A stretch of 64,000 bases of DNA from JAVVEG01 sp041751425 (GCA_041751425.1 JBGSXL010000017.1:124001-188000), one strand, 5' to 3'; shown: positions 8,827 to 18,730, counted from the stretch's first letter. Translations and numbers: made by a program. Notes: generated from the letters alone by a model not told the origin.

Positions 8827-11800
8827 ATGAATCAACAAACGGATTCATTGTACAAGCGTCTTTTCAAGGCATCTCAAGGCAAAGTTCTGGTTTCAAAACC
8901 GAATAGTTTTGAGATCATTGCGGTCACTGATGAGTTCCTGAAGGCTACCAACACGATTGAAACTGACATTGTGGGGAAGGAATTGTTCGAAGTTTTCTCT
9001 GCCTCTCCCGAGGATTCCAGTGCGGACTTCGTGCAAAACCTGTCAGCCTCTCTCATGCGGGTTCAGTCTCTAAAAGCGACGGATATCATGAGTCCGCAAC
9101 GTTATTCTGTCCGACTTGCTGATGGCGCGTTCGAGGAACGGTTCTGGAGTCCAGTAAACATTCCGGTTTTGGATGATTCCGGCGAGATAGAATTCATCAT
9201 GCATCGTGTGCAGGATGTCACGTCAATTATCCAGCAAAGTGATGCTGCAAACCGCGTCAACTCGATTGAAGTTGCACTTGAAGAGATTACCCAACAATCG
9301 AATGAACTGAAACTCGCGCTGACGAAATTGCAAGAGCATGAGGCCCGCATGGGCACTGCGCAGCGAATGTTGAGTCTTGGTGCCTGGGAGTATAACCCTG
9401 AAACGGGGAATCTGCATTGGTCAAAGGAAGTGTTCGATATTTATGGTGTGCCACAAACTAAAATGGCGCCAAATGCCGAAGAGTACTTTGCTCTTGTCCA
9501 CCCGGATGATCGGGAATCATCATATGCAATTTATCAGACTTTCAATGAAAACCGCGCATCGCAAATCTTGTTTGAGCATCGAGTTATTGCCCAGGATGGG
9601 GAGGTCAGGTATATCAAAGGGGTTGGTGAGCGCCATTTAGTTGCGGATGGTGAAACCGTTGTCGGCTATGTTCAGGATGTCACCCCTTTTATAAGAACCC
9701 GAGACAAACTCACACAGGCGGAACACCTCCTTCGCTTAGCAGGCGAAAAGGTACAGCTAGGTGGCTGGCGAGTAGTTCTTGATCCCGGCGTTATCATCTG
9801 GACACCGGGAACCGCTGCTATTCACGATATGCCCCCCGATTATTCGCCATCTGGCATCTCCGAGGCCATTGAGTTCTACGCCCCGGAATTTCGAGAATTG
9901 ATCTTAGCTGTTTTCGAACTTTGTGCTCAGAAAGGTAAAGCTTTCGACATCATATGCCAACTTCAAACGCCTGGCGGACGACGACCCTGGGTGCGCTCAA
10001 TGGGTGAGGCCGAAAGAGATCAGCACGGCAATATTATTGCTGTGCAGGGAGCATTTCAGGATATCTCGTCGTTGCGCCGAGCCCAGGCGCAGGTTGCGGA
10101 AGCTGAATTTCAACGCATTAACATTCTGGAAAGTATAAGTGATGCATTTTTTGCGCTTGATGAAGAATGGAATTTCACTTACCTGAACCATCAAGCCTGT
10201 ATCTTGTTGGATCGATCCAGCAGTCAGTTGCTAGGAAGAAAAGTCTGGGTTGAATTTCCGGAGGCAGTGGGCACCCAGTTTCAGCGCGAATACGAGATGG
10301 CGTTTGAAAACAAGCAGACGGCCCATTTTCAGGCATTCTTTCCGCCTTTGCAAAAGTGGTTTGATGTCAGTGCCTACCCAATTCCCGATGGCTTGGCCGT
10401 TTATTTCCGGGACGTTACCAGGGAACGAGAGCAGCAACAGCAAATGCGGCTGATTGATGCTGCCTTGTCGAGGCAGAACGACATCGTGATGATCACAGAT
10501 GCCGACGCACTGGACGAGCCATCCGGTCCACGTATTGTCTATGTAAACGACGCATTTGAACGGTTGACTGGTTACACCAAAGGTGAGGCGATTGGTCGCA
10601 CGCCACGCATCTTGCAGGGTCCTGCTACAGAGCGTGGCCCGTTAGATCGCCTGAGGAGCGCCTTGACAAACAAGGAGCCGATTCGCTGCGAAGTGCTTAA
10701 CTATAAAAAATCAGGAGAGCCCTATTGGCTGGAGCTGGACATCACACCACTCTTTGACGACCAGGGACAGTGCACACATTTTGTAGCGGTCGAGCGAGAT
10801 ATCTCTCAACGTAAAAAGCAAGAATCTGAACTTAAAGAGGCTCAGGAACGTTTTCAGCTGATTTCCAAAGCCACCAACGATGTGATCTGGGACTGGGATT
10901 TAGTGGCAGATAAAGTCTGGTGGAACGACACCATCACGGAGGTGTTTGGATATAAGTTATCAGAGCTGGAACCAGGGCCGGACTCCTGGTCCAAGCGCAT
11001 TCATGCAGATGATTTGGAGCGTGTGCTACACGGCATTTACGAGGTCATTGAAGGTAAAGAAGAGTCCTGGCAAAGCGATTACCGTTTCCTCAGAAATGAT
11101 GGGCAAAGTGCTTTTGTCATCGATCGCGGGTTTGTGATTCGCGATGCGAACGGCAATGCGATCCGCATGGTGGGCAGCATGCTCGACGTCACCAAGCGCA
11201 TGGAAATGGAGCGGCAGCTAAGGGAATCTCAGAAGCTGGAAGCAGTCGGACATCTGACCGGAGGTGTTGCGCACGATTTCAACAACTTATTGACGGTTAT
11301 CATGGGTAATGCAGAAATGATGACCCTCGCGTTAGAAGACGAAAATTTACTTTCTATGGCGAAAATGACCTTATCGGCTGCTCAGCGCGGTGCCGAACTG
11401 ACCAGCCGCCTCCTTGCCTTTGCTCGCCGTAAACCGCTTGATCCTAAACCCACAAACCTCAATTTACTCGCTGAAGCTATGCGGGCTCTTATTCGCCGGG
11501 CCTTGCCTGAAAACATTGAGCTGCAATTTGCTCTTGATCCTGATCTGGGCATTACTGAAATCGATGCCAGCGAACTGGATACAGCCTTGTTAAATCTGGT
11601 CGTCAATGCGCGTGATGCGATGCAAACAGGTGGCAAGCTGACCATAGGGACCGCTAATGCAGTGTTAGATGGATATTACGCGGATCGTCACTCGGAAGTC
11701 GTGCCCGGTGATTATGTGATGATTTGCGTGTCGGATACCGGCATCGGGATGACTGCAGATACGTTAAGCAAAGCCGTAGAACCTTTCTTTACAACCAAGC

Positions 11801-12360
11801 TTATTGGCAAGGGCAGTGGGTTGGGGTTAAGCATGGTTTTTGGTTTTACAAAGCAGTCGGGGGGACACTTAAGCATCTATTCAGAACACGGAGAAGGCAC
11901 GTCTGTTAAATTATATTTCCCCCGAGTGGAAGACGATGAGAAACCGAGTTATCAACCAACAGCAGAACAACGGCCAGAAGGCGGCACAGAGCACATTCTG
12001 ATTGCCGAAGACGAAGAGTTGGTTCTGCAATATCTGGAAGCACAGTTGAGCTCTCTGGGCTACCGTGTCAGCACCGCTTCATCTGGTCCCGATGCACTCA
12101 AGACCCTGAAGGCAAACCCCGATGTTGCCTTGTTACTCACAGACATCATTATGCCGGGTGGAATGAACGGGCGTGAGCTCGCCGCCCAGGCACAAGTCAT
12201 TTATCCATCGCTGAAAGTTTTGTACACATCCGGCTACACCGAGAACGCGATAGTGCATCACGGACGCTTGGATCCGGGTGTCAATTTATTGAGCAAGCCG
12301 TATTCGCGCCTTGAGCTGGCCACCAAGGTACGAGCGGCATTAAAAGGTTTTCATGGCTGA
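8827..12360 (+). CDS. Multi-PAS hybrid sensor histidine kinase with C-terminal receiver
   Basis: 1177 residues, no transmembrane segment seen, so probably cytoplasmic. Approximate order: PAS 1 (10-135), a coiled linker (137-175), PAS 2 (176-290), PAS 3 (299-415), PAS 4 (428-530), a LOV-like PAS 5 (543-660), PAS 6 (672-790), HisKA with phospho-acceptor His816 in GGVAHDFNNLL, HATPase_c with NLVVNARDAM, DTGIGM and GSGLGLSM, then a receiver domain (about 1056-1170) with Asp1106 in LLTDIIMPGG. PAS 5 has GRTPRILQ where photoactive LOV domains have GxNCRFLQ, so the flavin-binding cysteine is replaced by proline. The ligand and output are unknown. It sits alone between plsC and gyrB and has no adjacent response regulator gene, so its partner must be encoded elsewhere. 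Confidence 0.93.
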   Translation: MNQQTDSLYKRLFKASQGKVLVSKPNSFEIIAVTDEFLKATNTIETDIVGKELFEVFSASPEDSSADFVQNLSASLMRVQSLKATDIMSPQRYSVRLADGAFEERFWSPVNIPVLDDSGEIEFIMHRVQDVTSIIQQSDAANRVNSIEVALEEITQQSNELKLALTKLQEHEARMGTAQRMLSLGAWEYNPETGNLHWSKEVFDIYGVPQTKMAPNAEEYFALVHPDDRESSYAIYQTFNENRASQILFEHRVIAQDGEVRYIKGVGERHLVADGETVVGYVQDVTPFIRTRDKLTQAEHLLRLAGEKVQLGGWRVVLDPGVIIWTPGTAAIHDMPPDYSPSGISEAIEFYAPEFRELILAVFELCAQKGKAFDIICQLQTPGGRRPWVRSMGEAERDQHGNIIAVQGAFQDISSLRRAQAQVAEAEFQRINILESISDAFFALDEEWNFTYLNHQACILLDRSSSQLLGRKVWVEFPEAVGTQFQREYEMAFENKQTAHFQAFFPPLQKWFDVSAYPIPDGLAVYFRDVTREREQQQQMRLIDAALSRQNDIVMITDADALDEPSGPRIVYVNDAFERLTGYTKGEAIGRTPRILQGPATERGPLDRLRSALTNKEPIRCEVLNYKKSGEPYWLELDITPLFDDQGQCTHFVAVERDISQRKKQESELKEAQERFQLISKATNDVIWDWDLVADKVWWNDTITEVFGYKLSELEPGPDSWSKRIHADDLERVLHGIYEVIEGKEESWQSDYRFLRNDGQSAFVIDRGFVIRDANGNAIRMVGSMLDVTKRMEMERQLRESQKLEAVGHLTGGVAHDFNNLLTVIMGNAEMMTLALEDENLLSMAKMTLSAAQRGAELTSRLLAFARRKPLDPKPTNLNLLAEAMRALIRRALPENIELQFALDPDLGITEIDASELDTALLNLVVNARDAMQTGGKLTIGTANAVLDGYYADRHSEVVPGDYVMICVSDTGIGMTADTLSKAVEPFFTTKLIGKGSGLGLSMVFGFTKQSGGHLSIYSEHGEGTSVKLYFPRVEDDEKPSYQPTAEQRPEGGTEHILIAEDEELVLQYLEAQLSSLGYRVSTASSGPDALKTLKANPDVALLLTDIIMPGGMNGRELAAQAQVIYPSLKVLYTSGYTENAIVHHGRLDPGVNLLSKPYSRLELATKVRAALKGFHG

Positions 12361-12370
12361 TACTGTATTC

Positions 12371-14794
12371 TCAAATATCCAGATTTTGCGCCGCCAACGC
12401 ATTCTCCTCAATGAACTGCCGGCGCGGGTCAACCTGGTCACCCATTAGTGTGGTAAACAGTTGGTCTGCGCCAATGGCATCCTCGATCGTAACCTGCAGC
12501 ATGCGCCTACTTTCCGGGTCCATCGTGGTTTCCCACAGTTGCTCCGGGTTCATCTCGCCCAGACCTTTGTAGCGTTGCAGATAGTGTCCCTTCATGGCAT
12601 CAGCGGTCAGCCATTCGAGTCCTTCAGCGAAATTGCGTATTTCCTGTTTGCGGTCGCCGCGCTGCACAAAGGCGCCGGGCTCAATGAGCCCATCCAGTGT
12701 CGCGCCAAGCCGTATAATCGCTTTATATTCCCCGGACAGGAAAAAGTCGCGACTGAACTGATAATCCCTGATCAAACCGTGAAGTGAGTGCTTAATCTGG
12801 GGGAGGAAGACGTGGCGCTCTTTGTCTTCTGTAACAGTGACACGGTAGCCCAAACTGGTTTTAGGATGAATTAACTGCAGTGATGCATAGAGCTCCTCGC
12901 CCCAAGCTGCTACATCAGCCTCGTTCAGGTTGGCTTCGTGCAACTGCCGCGTAAAGATCATTGATTCCAGTATCTCGGCAGGGTAGAGACGGTTGAGACG
13001 CTCGATGATCGCGTAGGTGCTGTGATACTGCTTCACCATCGCCTCAAGCGCATCTCCGGAGATGGCGGGTGCTGACGCATTAACAAACAAACTAGCGCCA
13101 TCTAACGCGATCTGGGTTTGATATTTCGCTAACTCGTCGTCATCTTTCAAATACTGCTCGTGCTTCCCTTTGCGTACTTTATACAAAGGAGGCTGAGCAA
13201 TGAATATATGACCTCTTTCAATAAGCTCACGCATCTGTCTGAAGAAGAACGTCAATAGCAGGGTTCTGATGTGTGAACCGTCAACGTCTGCGTCCGTCAT
13301 GATGATGATGCTGTGGTAGCGGAGGCTTTCCGGGGAGAACTCATCGGTACCAATACCACAACCCAGCGCTTTGATCAGCGTGCCTATCTCGGCGGAGCTG
13401 AGCATCTTATCGAAGCGTGCTTTCTCAACATTCAGGATCTTACCTTTCAAAGGCAGGATCGCCTGATTCTTACGGTTGCGCCCTTGCTTGGCAGATCCAC
13501 CTGCGGAGTCACCCTCGACGATGTAGATTTCGGAGAGGGCGGGATCCTTTTCCTGACAATCAGCAAGCTTGCCAGGCAAGCCTGCGATATCCAAGGCACC
13601 TTTACGGCGCGTCATCTCGCGCGCCTTGCGTGCGGCTTCACGGGCCCGTGCTGCATCGATCATCTTGCCAACAATCAACTTGGCTTCCAGTGGATTTTCC
13701 ATCAGATAGTCGGTGAAATAATTACCCATCTCTTGTTCGACGACAGTCTTGACTTCGGATGAAACCAGCTTGTCCTTGGTCTGAGAGGAGAACTTGGGGT
13801 CGGGAACTTTAACGGAAATTACAGCAGTCAGTCCTTCACGGGCATCATCGCCTGTCGTTACGACTTCTTTATTGTTCTTCTTGGTCGCCATCTCTTTATC
13901 GATGTACGTTTTAAGTACTCTGGTCAACGCGCCACGGAAACCGGCTAAATGGGTTCCGCCGTCTTTCTGGGGGATGTTGTTGGTATAAGGAAATATGTTT
14001 TCCTGGTAAGTGTCATTCCACTGCAAGGCTACTTCTACAGTGATACCGTCTTCTTCTCGCGTGGATATAAAATGGAATATCTTGTTTACGGGCGTTTTAT
14101 TGGTATTAAGATAATCGACAAACGCCTTTAGTCCACCATCGTATCGGTAGTGATCCGCTTTACCAGTTCTCTCGTCTTTCAGATGGATAGACACACCAGC
14201 ATTCAGGAAGGCCAACTCGCGCAGTTTTTTAGCCAAAATGTCGTAGTGAAATTCTATGTTGGAGAAAGTTGCCGCAGATGGTTTGAAGTGGCACTCGGTG
14301 CCTGTTGAGGTTGTGTCGCCCACCACCGCTAATGGAGCCTGTGGTACGCCGTGCGCGTAGTTCTGTTCATGAACTTTCCCGCCACGACGAATGGTCAGCT
14401 TGAGCTCTTCGGAAAGGGCGTTAACAACTGATACGCCCACGCCGTGTAATCCCCCTGACACCTTGTAGCTATTGTCATCGAACTTTCCGCCTGCGTGCAG
14501 CACGGTCATAATCACTTCCGCTGCAGAGACGCCCTCTGTATGCATTTCCGTGGGAATACCGCGGCCATTATCACTGACTGTCACAGTTTCTCCCGGATGG
14601 ATAACCACCCGGATCTCATCGCAATAACCGGCAAGTGACTCATCGATAGAGTTGTCTACAAGCTCAAAAACCATGTGGTGCAGACCGGTACCATCGTCTG
14701 TGTCCCCAATATACATGCCTGGTCTTTTTCTTACTGCGTCCAGCCCTTTAAGAACTTTAATGCTTGACGAGTCGTATGTTGATTCCTGCGCCAT
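12371..14794 (-). CDS. gyrB: DNA gyrase subunit B
   Basis: 807 residues from ATG 14794, near the usual 804. The start is set by the conserved SSIKVLKGLDAVRKRPGMYI segment and by GGAGAGG just upstream; an upstream in-frame codon at 14857 adds 21 residues not seen in the family. The GHKL ATPase domain is followed by the transducer and the TOPRIM domain (EGDSAGGSA, then DADVDGSHI), with the gammaproteobacterial insert before the C-terminus (KGLGEMNPEQLWETTMDP). GyrB drives ATP-dependent negative supercoiling with GyrA, encoded elsewhere. It is the last gene of the dnaA-dnaN-recF-gyrB cluster. Confidence 0.98.
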   Translation of the reverse strand: MAQESTYDSSSIKVLKGLDAVRKRPGMYIGDTDDGTGLHHMVFELVDNSIDESLAGYCDEIRVVIHPGETVTVSDNGRGIPTEMHTEGVSAAEVIMTVLHAGGKFDDNSYKVSGGLHGVGVSVVNALSEELKLTIRRGGKVHEQNYAHGVPQAPLAVVGDTTSTGTECHFKPSAATFSNIEFHYDILAKKLRELAFLNAGVSIHLKDERTGKADHYRYDGGLKAFVDYLNTNKTPVNKIFHFISTREEDGITVEVALQWNDTYQENIFPYTNNIPQKDGGTHLAGFRGALTRVLKTYIDKEMATKKNNKEVVTTGDDAREGLTAVISVKVPDPKFSSQTKDKLVSSEVKTVVEQEMGNYFTDYLMENPLEAKLIVGKMIDAARAREAARKAREMTRRKGALDIAGLPGKLADCQEKDPALSEIYIVEGDSAGGSAKQGRNRKNQAILPLKGKILNVEKARFDKMLSSAEIGTLIKALGCGIGTDEFSPESLRYHSIIIMTDADVDGSHIRTLLLTFFFRQMRELIERGHIFIAQPPLYKVRKGKHEQYLKDDDELAKYQTQIALDGASLFVNASAPAISGDALEAMVKQYHSTYAIIERLNRLYPAEILESMIFTRQLHEANLNEADVAAWGEELYASLQLIHPKTSLGYRVTVTEDKERHVFLPQIKHSLHGLIRDYQFSRDFFLSGEYKAIIRLGATLDGLIEPGAFVQRGDRKQEIRNFAEGLEWLTADAMKGHYLQRYKGLGEMNPEQLWETTMDPESRRMLQVTIEDAIGADQLFTTLMGDQVDPRRQFIEENALAAQNLDI

Positions 14795-14894
14795 TCTACC
14801 TCTCCAATTGCAAAGCTTTTCTTGCTGATCAGTGCCCCAGCGGGCGCTGCTAACCATTCTTGCTAGATTTTATGCCAGCTATATATGCTTAAAA

Positions 14895-16004
14895 TTATTC
14901 TTTCAAATCGGGCAAACAGCCCCGGTTGCTAGGCGCTATTTTACCATGTTCCACGTGAAACTTTCTGACCAAAACCTCTGAATTAAAACTATTTTCCAGA
15001 TCTCCCGCTTCGACACTGGTCAGGAAAATCTGGCTCCCAAGATTGGCCAGTAAACTACATACCAAAGCCCTATTGCGTCGGTCTAGCTCTGAGGGCAGAT
15101 CGTCAACCAGATATATCCCGTGCGCGCCACTGAAGGTGGATAACAACCTGCCTTGAGCAATTTTCAATGCGCTAACCAGCAGCTTCTGCTGGCCGCGCGA
15201 TAACACTTCGGTTGCCGGTCGCTTTCCGACCCGAACGATAATGTCTGCTCTATGTGGTCCTTGCTGCGTAGCGCCATATTTAAAGTCTTTTTCGTAACAT
15301 GCTGCCAGCGTATTCAGAAACGTCGACCCATCATCCCATCCCCGCCAATAATCAATGCTTAAGTGCTGAATCTGAATTACTTCCTTTATAGTTTGCAGAG
15401 CCACAGGCAGAAAATCAGCAAAATAAGAACGCCTGGATGTATCAATCTTCTCTGCAAGGTTCGCGAGCTCAGCATCCCAGGCAGCTAGCTGCGCGGTGTC
15501 ACGGCCTCCTTTCTTTAGCAGCAGATTTCTGTGAGCAAGGCATTTCGCAGCATCTCGCCAGCTCACGACAAACTCATGTTCCACGTGGAACACGCCCCAG
15601 TCCAGAAATCTCCTGCGCACCTTGGGGCTTCCCTCCAATAAGGAAAAGCTTTCCGCATTAATGACTTGGAGTGGTATGCAGCGCGCTGTATCTGCCCAAT
15701 TCCGTTGTTTGCTGCCCTGAAGTTTCAAAACGTGATTTTGACGACGCGACTTGCTCAGCCCGACAGTGATACCACCTGCCAGTTCACCAAAAATAACGCA
15801 CTCTTCTGCCGTGTCCTGAATAACAGAATCAAGCTTGTTACTTCGGAAAGATCTTCCCAGGCCAAGCATGTGAATGGCCTCAAGCAGACTGGTTTTGCCG
15901 CTGCCATTATCACCATGGAATATATTGATATTGCTGGCAGGCGCTACCAGGACCCGAACAAGATTTCTTAGGCGGCTGATCTCAAGGCGCTGGAGTATTG
16001 CCAT
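14895..16004 (-). CDS. recF: DNA replication and repair protein RecF
   Basis: 369 residues, usual size 357-375. The ABC-type ATPase Walker A is GDNGSGKTS (residues about 31-39), the signature region is LSRGQQKLL, and Walker B is GIYLVDDLPSELD. RecF loads RecA at single-strand gaps together with RecO and RecR. The reading frame contains two ParB-site-like palindromes, each translated as the peptide FHVEH (in WGVFHVEHEF and near the C-terminus in RKFHVEHG). It lies between dnaN (31 bases upstream) and gyrB, transcribed with them. Confidence 0.96.
   Translation of the reverse strand: MAILQRLEISRLRNLVRVLVAPASNINIFHGDNGSGKTSLLEAIHMLGLGRSFRSNKLDSVIQDTAEECVIFGELAGGITVGLSKSRRQNHVLKLQGSKQRNWADTARCIPLQVINAESFSLLEGSPKVRRRFLDWGVFHVEHEFVVSWRDAAKCLAHRNLLLKKGGRDTAQLAAWDAELANLAEKIDTSRRSYFADFLPVALQTIKEVIQIQHLSIDYWRGWDDGSTFLNTLAACYEKDFKYGATQQGPHRADIIVRVGKRPATEVLSRGQQKLLVSALKIAQGRLLSTFSGAHGIYLVDDLPSELDRRNRALVCSLLANLGSQIFLTSVEAGDLENSFNSEVLVRKFHVEHGKIAPSNRGCLPDLKE
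14947..14962. promoter_or_regulatory. parS-like ParB-binding site (variant)
   Basis: TGTTCCACGTGAAACT matches the bacterial parS consensus TGTTTCACGTGAAACA at 14 of 16 positions and keeps the central CACGTG. It lies in the 3' part of recF, about 12-13 kb from parAB, in the origin-proximal zone where parS sites cluster in proteobacteria. Confidence 0.7.
15577..15592. promoter_or_regulatory. parS site (perfect 16-bp palindrome)
   Basis: TGTTCCACGTGGAACA is a perfect palindrome and a standard parS form in gammaproteobacteria. It lies inside recF, 615 bases from the second, weaker site. The chromosomal parA and parB genes are in this same window at 26.4-28.2 kb, so the expected binding protein is present. 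Confidence 0.9.
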
Positions 16005-16035
16005 AGGGCAGGAGGTCTATTGTGATGCGCCTGCA

Positions 16036-17139
16036 CTACAGGCGCATTGGCATAACAACGTAAACTGCATCTTCGTCTGAAACCCCTTCGAGCAACGCGC
16101 TGCTATTGGAGTCTGACAAACTGATTTTCACTTGTTCCGTGTCCAACACGGTAAGCACATCCACTAAGTAGCCGACGTTAAAGCCGATTTCAAGTGCATC
16201 GCCAGAATAAGACACAGACACGATTTCCTCTGCTTCTTCCTGTTCCGGATTATTGGCTAGAACCCGCATCTCGTCGGGCGCCAACAATATTTTGACCCCT
16301 CTGTATTTCTCATTAGAAAGAATAGACGCTCTGTTAAAAGCCTGGCGCAACGTAACTCGGTCGCCAGTCACGATATTGTTGCCGCCTTTTGGCAACACCC
16401 TGTTATAGTCTGGAAACTTCCCATCAACGAGCTTGGAAGTGAAAATAAAATCCTGCATGCGCGCACGCACATGGTTGGTGCCAAACACCAGAGTTATCTC
16501 TCCTTCAGCATCCGTCAGAAGTCGGCTCAACTCAATCGCCCCTTTGCGAGGAAGAATTATCTGTAAGGTTTGTGGCACATTGTTGCTCATACTGAACGTT
16601 TGCATTGCCAAACGGTGCCCATCTGTTGCGACTACACGCAAGTGATTACTCGCTACCTCAAAAAGCATGCCGTTCAGATAATAGCGAACATCCTGTTGCG
16701 CCATCGCGAAGCTACAGGCGTCTAACAGCATTTTCAGGTTTTTTCCGGCTATCGCCAGTTCAAACGTGCCTGGTTCGTCTTCTGTCGCAGGGAAGTCAGC
16801 CGCCGGCAGCGTAACAAGAGTGAATCTTGAGCGGCCAGCCTTGATGGTGACTTTTTCTTCTTCCAGCTTGAACTCAAGAATGGCGTCATCAGCCATGGAT
16901 TTACAGATATCCATCAGCTTTCGCGCTGGAACGGTTACCTCTCCCGGCTTGCTGCCAGCTTGCACAGCTACACGACCAATCAGCTCAACCTCAAGATCCG
17001 TTCCGGTTACGGCCAGCTCATCATTATTTAAAGAAAGCAAAACATTCGCCAGAACGGGTAATGTGTTGCGACGCTCTACAACACCCGTTGCCAGCTGCAG
17101 AGGCTTTATCAATGCTTCCCTGGAGATAAAAAATTGCAT
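16036..17139 (-). CDS. dnaN: DNA polymerase III beta sliding clamp
   Basis: 367 residues, the typical length (366). The N-terminus MQFFISREALIKPLQLATGVVERRNTLPVLAN is split here into its recognisable parts: FxISRExLIKPLQ and VERRNTLPVL, both family hallmarks, and the C-terminus VVMPMRL is the canonical clamp end. The protein forms a ring-shaped dimer that tethers polymerase III and other partners to DNA. It follows dnaA after 76 bases and precedes recF by 31 bases. Confidence 0.98.
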   Translation of the reverse strand: MQFFISREALIKPLQLATGVVERRNTLPVLANVLLSLNNDELAVTGTDLEVELIGRVAVQAGSKPGEVTVPARKLMDICKSMADDAILEFKLEEEKVTIKAGRSRFTLVTLPAADFPATEDEPGTFELAIAGKNLKMLLDACSFAMAQQDVRYYLNGMLFEVASNHLRVVATDGHRLAMQTFSMSNNVPQTLQIILPRKGAIELSRLLTDAEGEITLVFGTNHVRARMQDFIFTSKLVDGKFPDYNRVLPKGGNNIVTGDRVTLRQAFNRASILSNEKYRGVKILLAPDEMRVLANNPEQEEAEEIVSVSYSGDALEIGFNVGYLVDVLTVLDTEQVKISLSDSNSSALLEGVSDEDAVYVVMPMRL

Positions 17140-17215
17140 AGTTTCTCGCTCAATAGTTCTGATTTTCGGTAGGTGCTTTATACCAGTTATGTTGATTCTA
17201 CGCTTGCTTAAACGA

Positions 17216-18730
17216 TCAGGTCGCCAAGGCCCGCATCAAATTATTATAGTCCTCTGCCAGATCCTGCGAGGATAGCTTCAATTTCTTGATCTGTTTGCAC
17301 GCATGTAACACAGTTGTGTGGTCGCGTCCGCCAAAGGCATCGCCAATTTCCGGCAAGCTGTGATTGGTCAACTCCTTCGACAAACACATAGCCATCTGGC
17401 GGGGTCTGGCCACAGATCTATTCCTGCGTTTGGACAACATGTCACCCATCTTGATTTTGTAGTACTCGGCAACCGACCGTTGAATATTTTCAATCGTGAC
17501 CAGTTTGTCGTGCAGGGCAAACAAATCTTTCAACGCCTCGCGCACCAGTTCCAGATCGATTTGCCGACCAACAAAACGCGCATGCACAATTACCTTTTTT
17601 AGTGCGCCTTCAAGCTCACGAACATGTGAACGCAAGCGTTGCGCAATAAACAGTGCGGCATCGCTGGGTAACTCGATATTAGATTGCGCCGCCTTGTTGA
17701 TGAGAATAGCTGCACGCGTCTCCAGCTCCGGCGGCTCCACAGCGACAGATAAACCCCAACCGAACCGGGATTTGAGCCTTTCTTCTAAACCATTGATTTC
17801 TTTATGATATCTATCGCTGGTGAGAATGATCTGTTGACCACCCTCAAGCAGCGCATTAAAGGTATGGAAAAACTCTTCCTGGGAGCGCTCTTTACCTGCG
17901 AAGAACTGAATGTCATCAATCAGCAGTGCATCCACTGAGCGATAGTAGCGTTTGAACTCATTAATGGCATTGAGTTGCAACGCGGTAACCATGGTAGCCA
18001 CGAATGTCTCAGAATGCAGATAAACCACTTTGGCGTTCGGTTTTCTGGCAACCAGAAAGTTTCCTATCGCATGCATCAAATGTGTTTTGCCCAATCCCAC
18101 GCCGCCATAAATAAACAGGGGGTTATAGGCCCCACCCGGGTTCTCTGCTACCTGCATGGCAGCAGCTCTGGCCAACTGGTTTGACTTGCCCTCGATGAAA
18201 TTGTCGAACGTATTATCCGGGTTGAGAGAGCCCTTATGGCGTAGCTTCCCCTCAATCAGTACTTCCATGTTTCTGGAGGAACGACGAATCACGCTGCCGG
18301 ACGGAGCCACCAATGGAGAGCCCGCCGATTTTATGTCTTGATACGATGCAGGGGAGGCAATCCGCGGCATTGTCTGCGGCGTAGCCATCTGAACTCCAGA
18401 ACCCGCCTCTGAATCACCGCCATTCAGATAACCATTTGGCGTCGAGGGGTTTTCTTCAGTCAGATTAGGTTGAGATTCCCGCGACCCAATCTCAAGAACA
18501 ACTTTGACCTGTTGCCCGCCACAGCTATCAAGCAGGAGTTCGATGATCCGGGGCAGAAACTTATCCTTCACCCAATCGAGCACGAACCTGTTAGGAGCAA
18601 AAAGCGTCAGCTCAGTACCACTGCTTTCAGCTTGCAGCGGCCTGATCCAGGTGTTGAACTGTTGCGAAGGTAGTTCATTCTTTAAGTGGGTAACACAGCT
18701 TTGCCAATTTGTTGCGAACACGCTTTTCAC
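17216..18730 (-). CDS. dnaA: Chromosomal replication initiator DnaA
   Basis: 504 residues. The N-terminal DnaB-interaction domain (WQSCVTHLKNELPSQQFNTW) is followed by a variable linker (about 90-160), the AAA+ domain with Walker A GGVGLGKTH and Walker B LLIDDIQFF, and the DNA-binding domain with the signature GGRDHTTVLHACKQI. DnaA binds nine-base boxes in oriC and melts the adjacent AT-rich element. Translation starts at GTG 18730 with AAGG close upstream. The gene is divergent from rpmH, and the space between holds DnaA boxes. Confidence 0.98.
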   Translation of the reverse strand: MKSVFATNWQSCVTHLKNELPSQQFNTWIRPLQAESSGTELTLFAPNRFVLDWVKDKFLPRIIELLLDSCGGQQVKVVLEIGSRESQPNLTEENPSTPNGYLNGGDSEAGSGVQMATPQTMPRIASPASYQDIKSAGSPLVAPSGSVIRRSSRNMEVLIEGKLRHKGSLNPDNTFDNFIEGKSNQLARAAAMQVAENPGGAYNPLFIYGGVGLGKTHLMHAIGNFLVARKPNAKVVYLHSETFVATMVTALQLNAINEFKRYYRSVDALLIDDIQFFAGKERSQEEFFHTFNALLEGGQQIILTSDRYHKEINGLEERLKSRFGWGLSVAVEPPELETRAAILINKAAQSNIELPSDAALFIAQRLRSHVRELEGALKKVIVHARFVGRQIDLELVREALKDLFALHDKLVTIENIQRSVAEYYKIKMGDMLSKRRNRSVARPRQMAMCLSKELTNHSLPEIGDAFGGRDHTTVLHACKQIKKLKLSSQDLAEDYNNLMRALAT

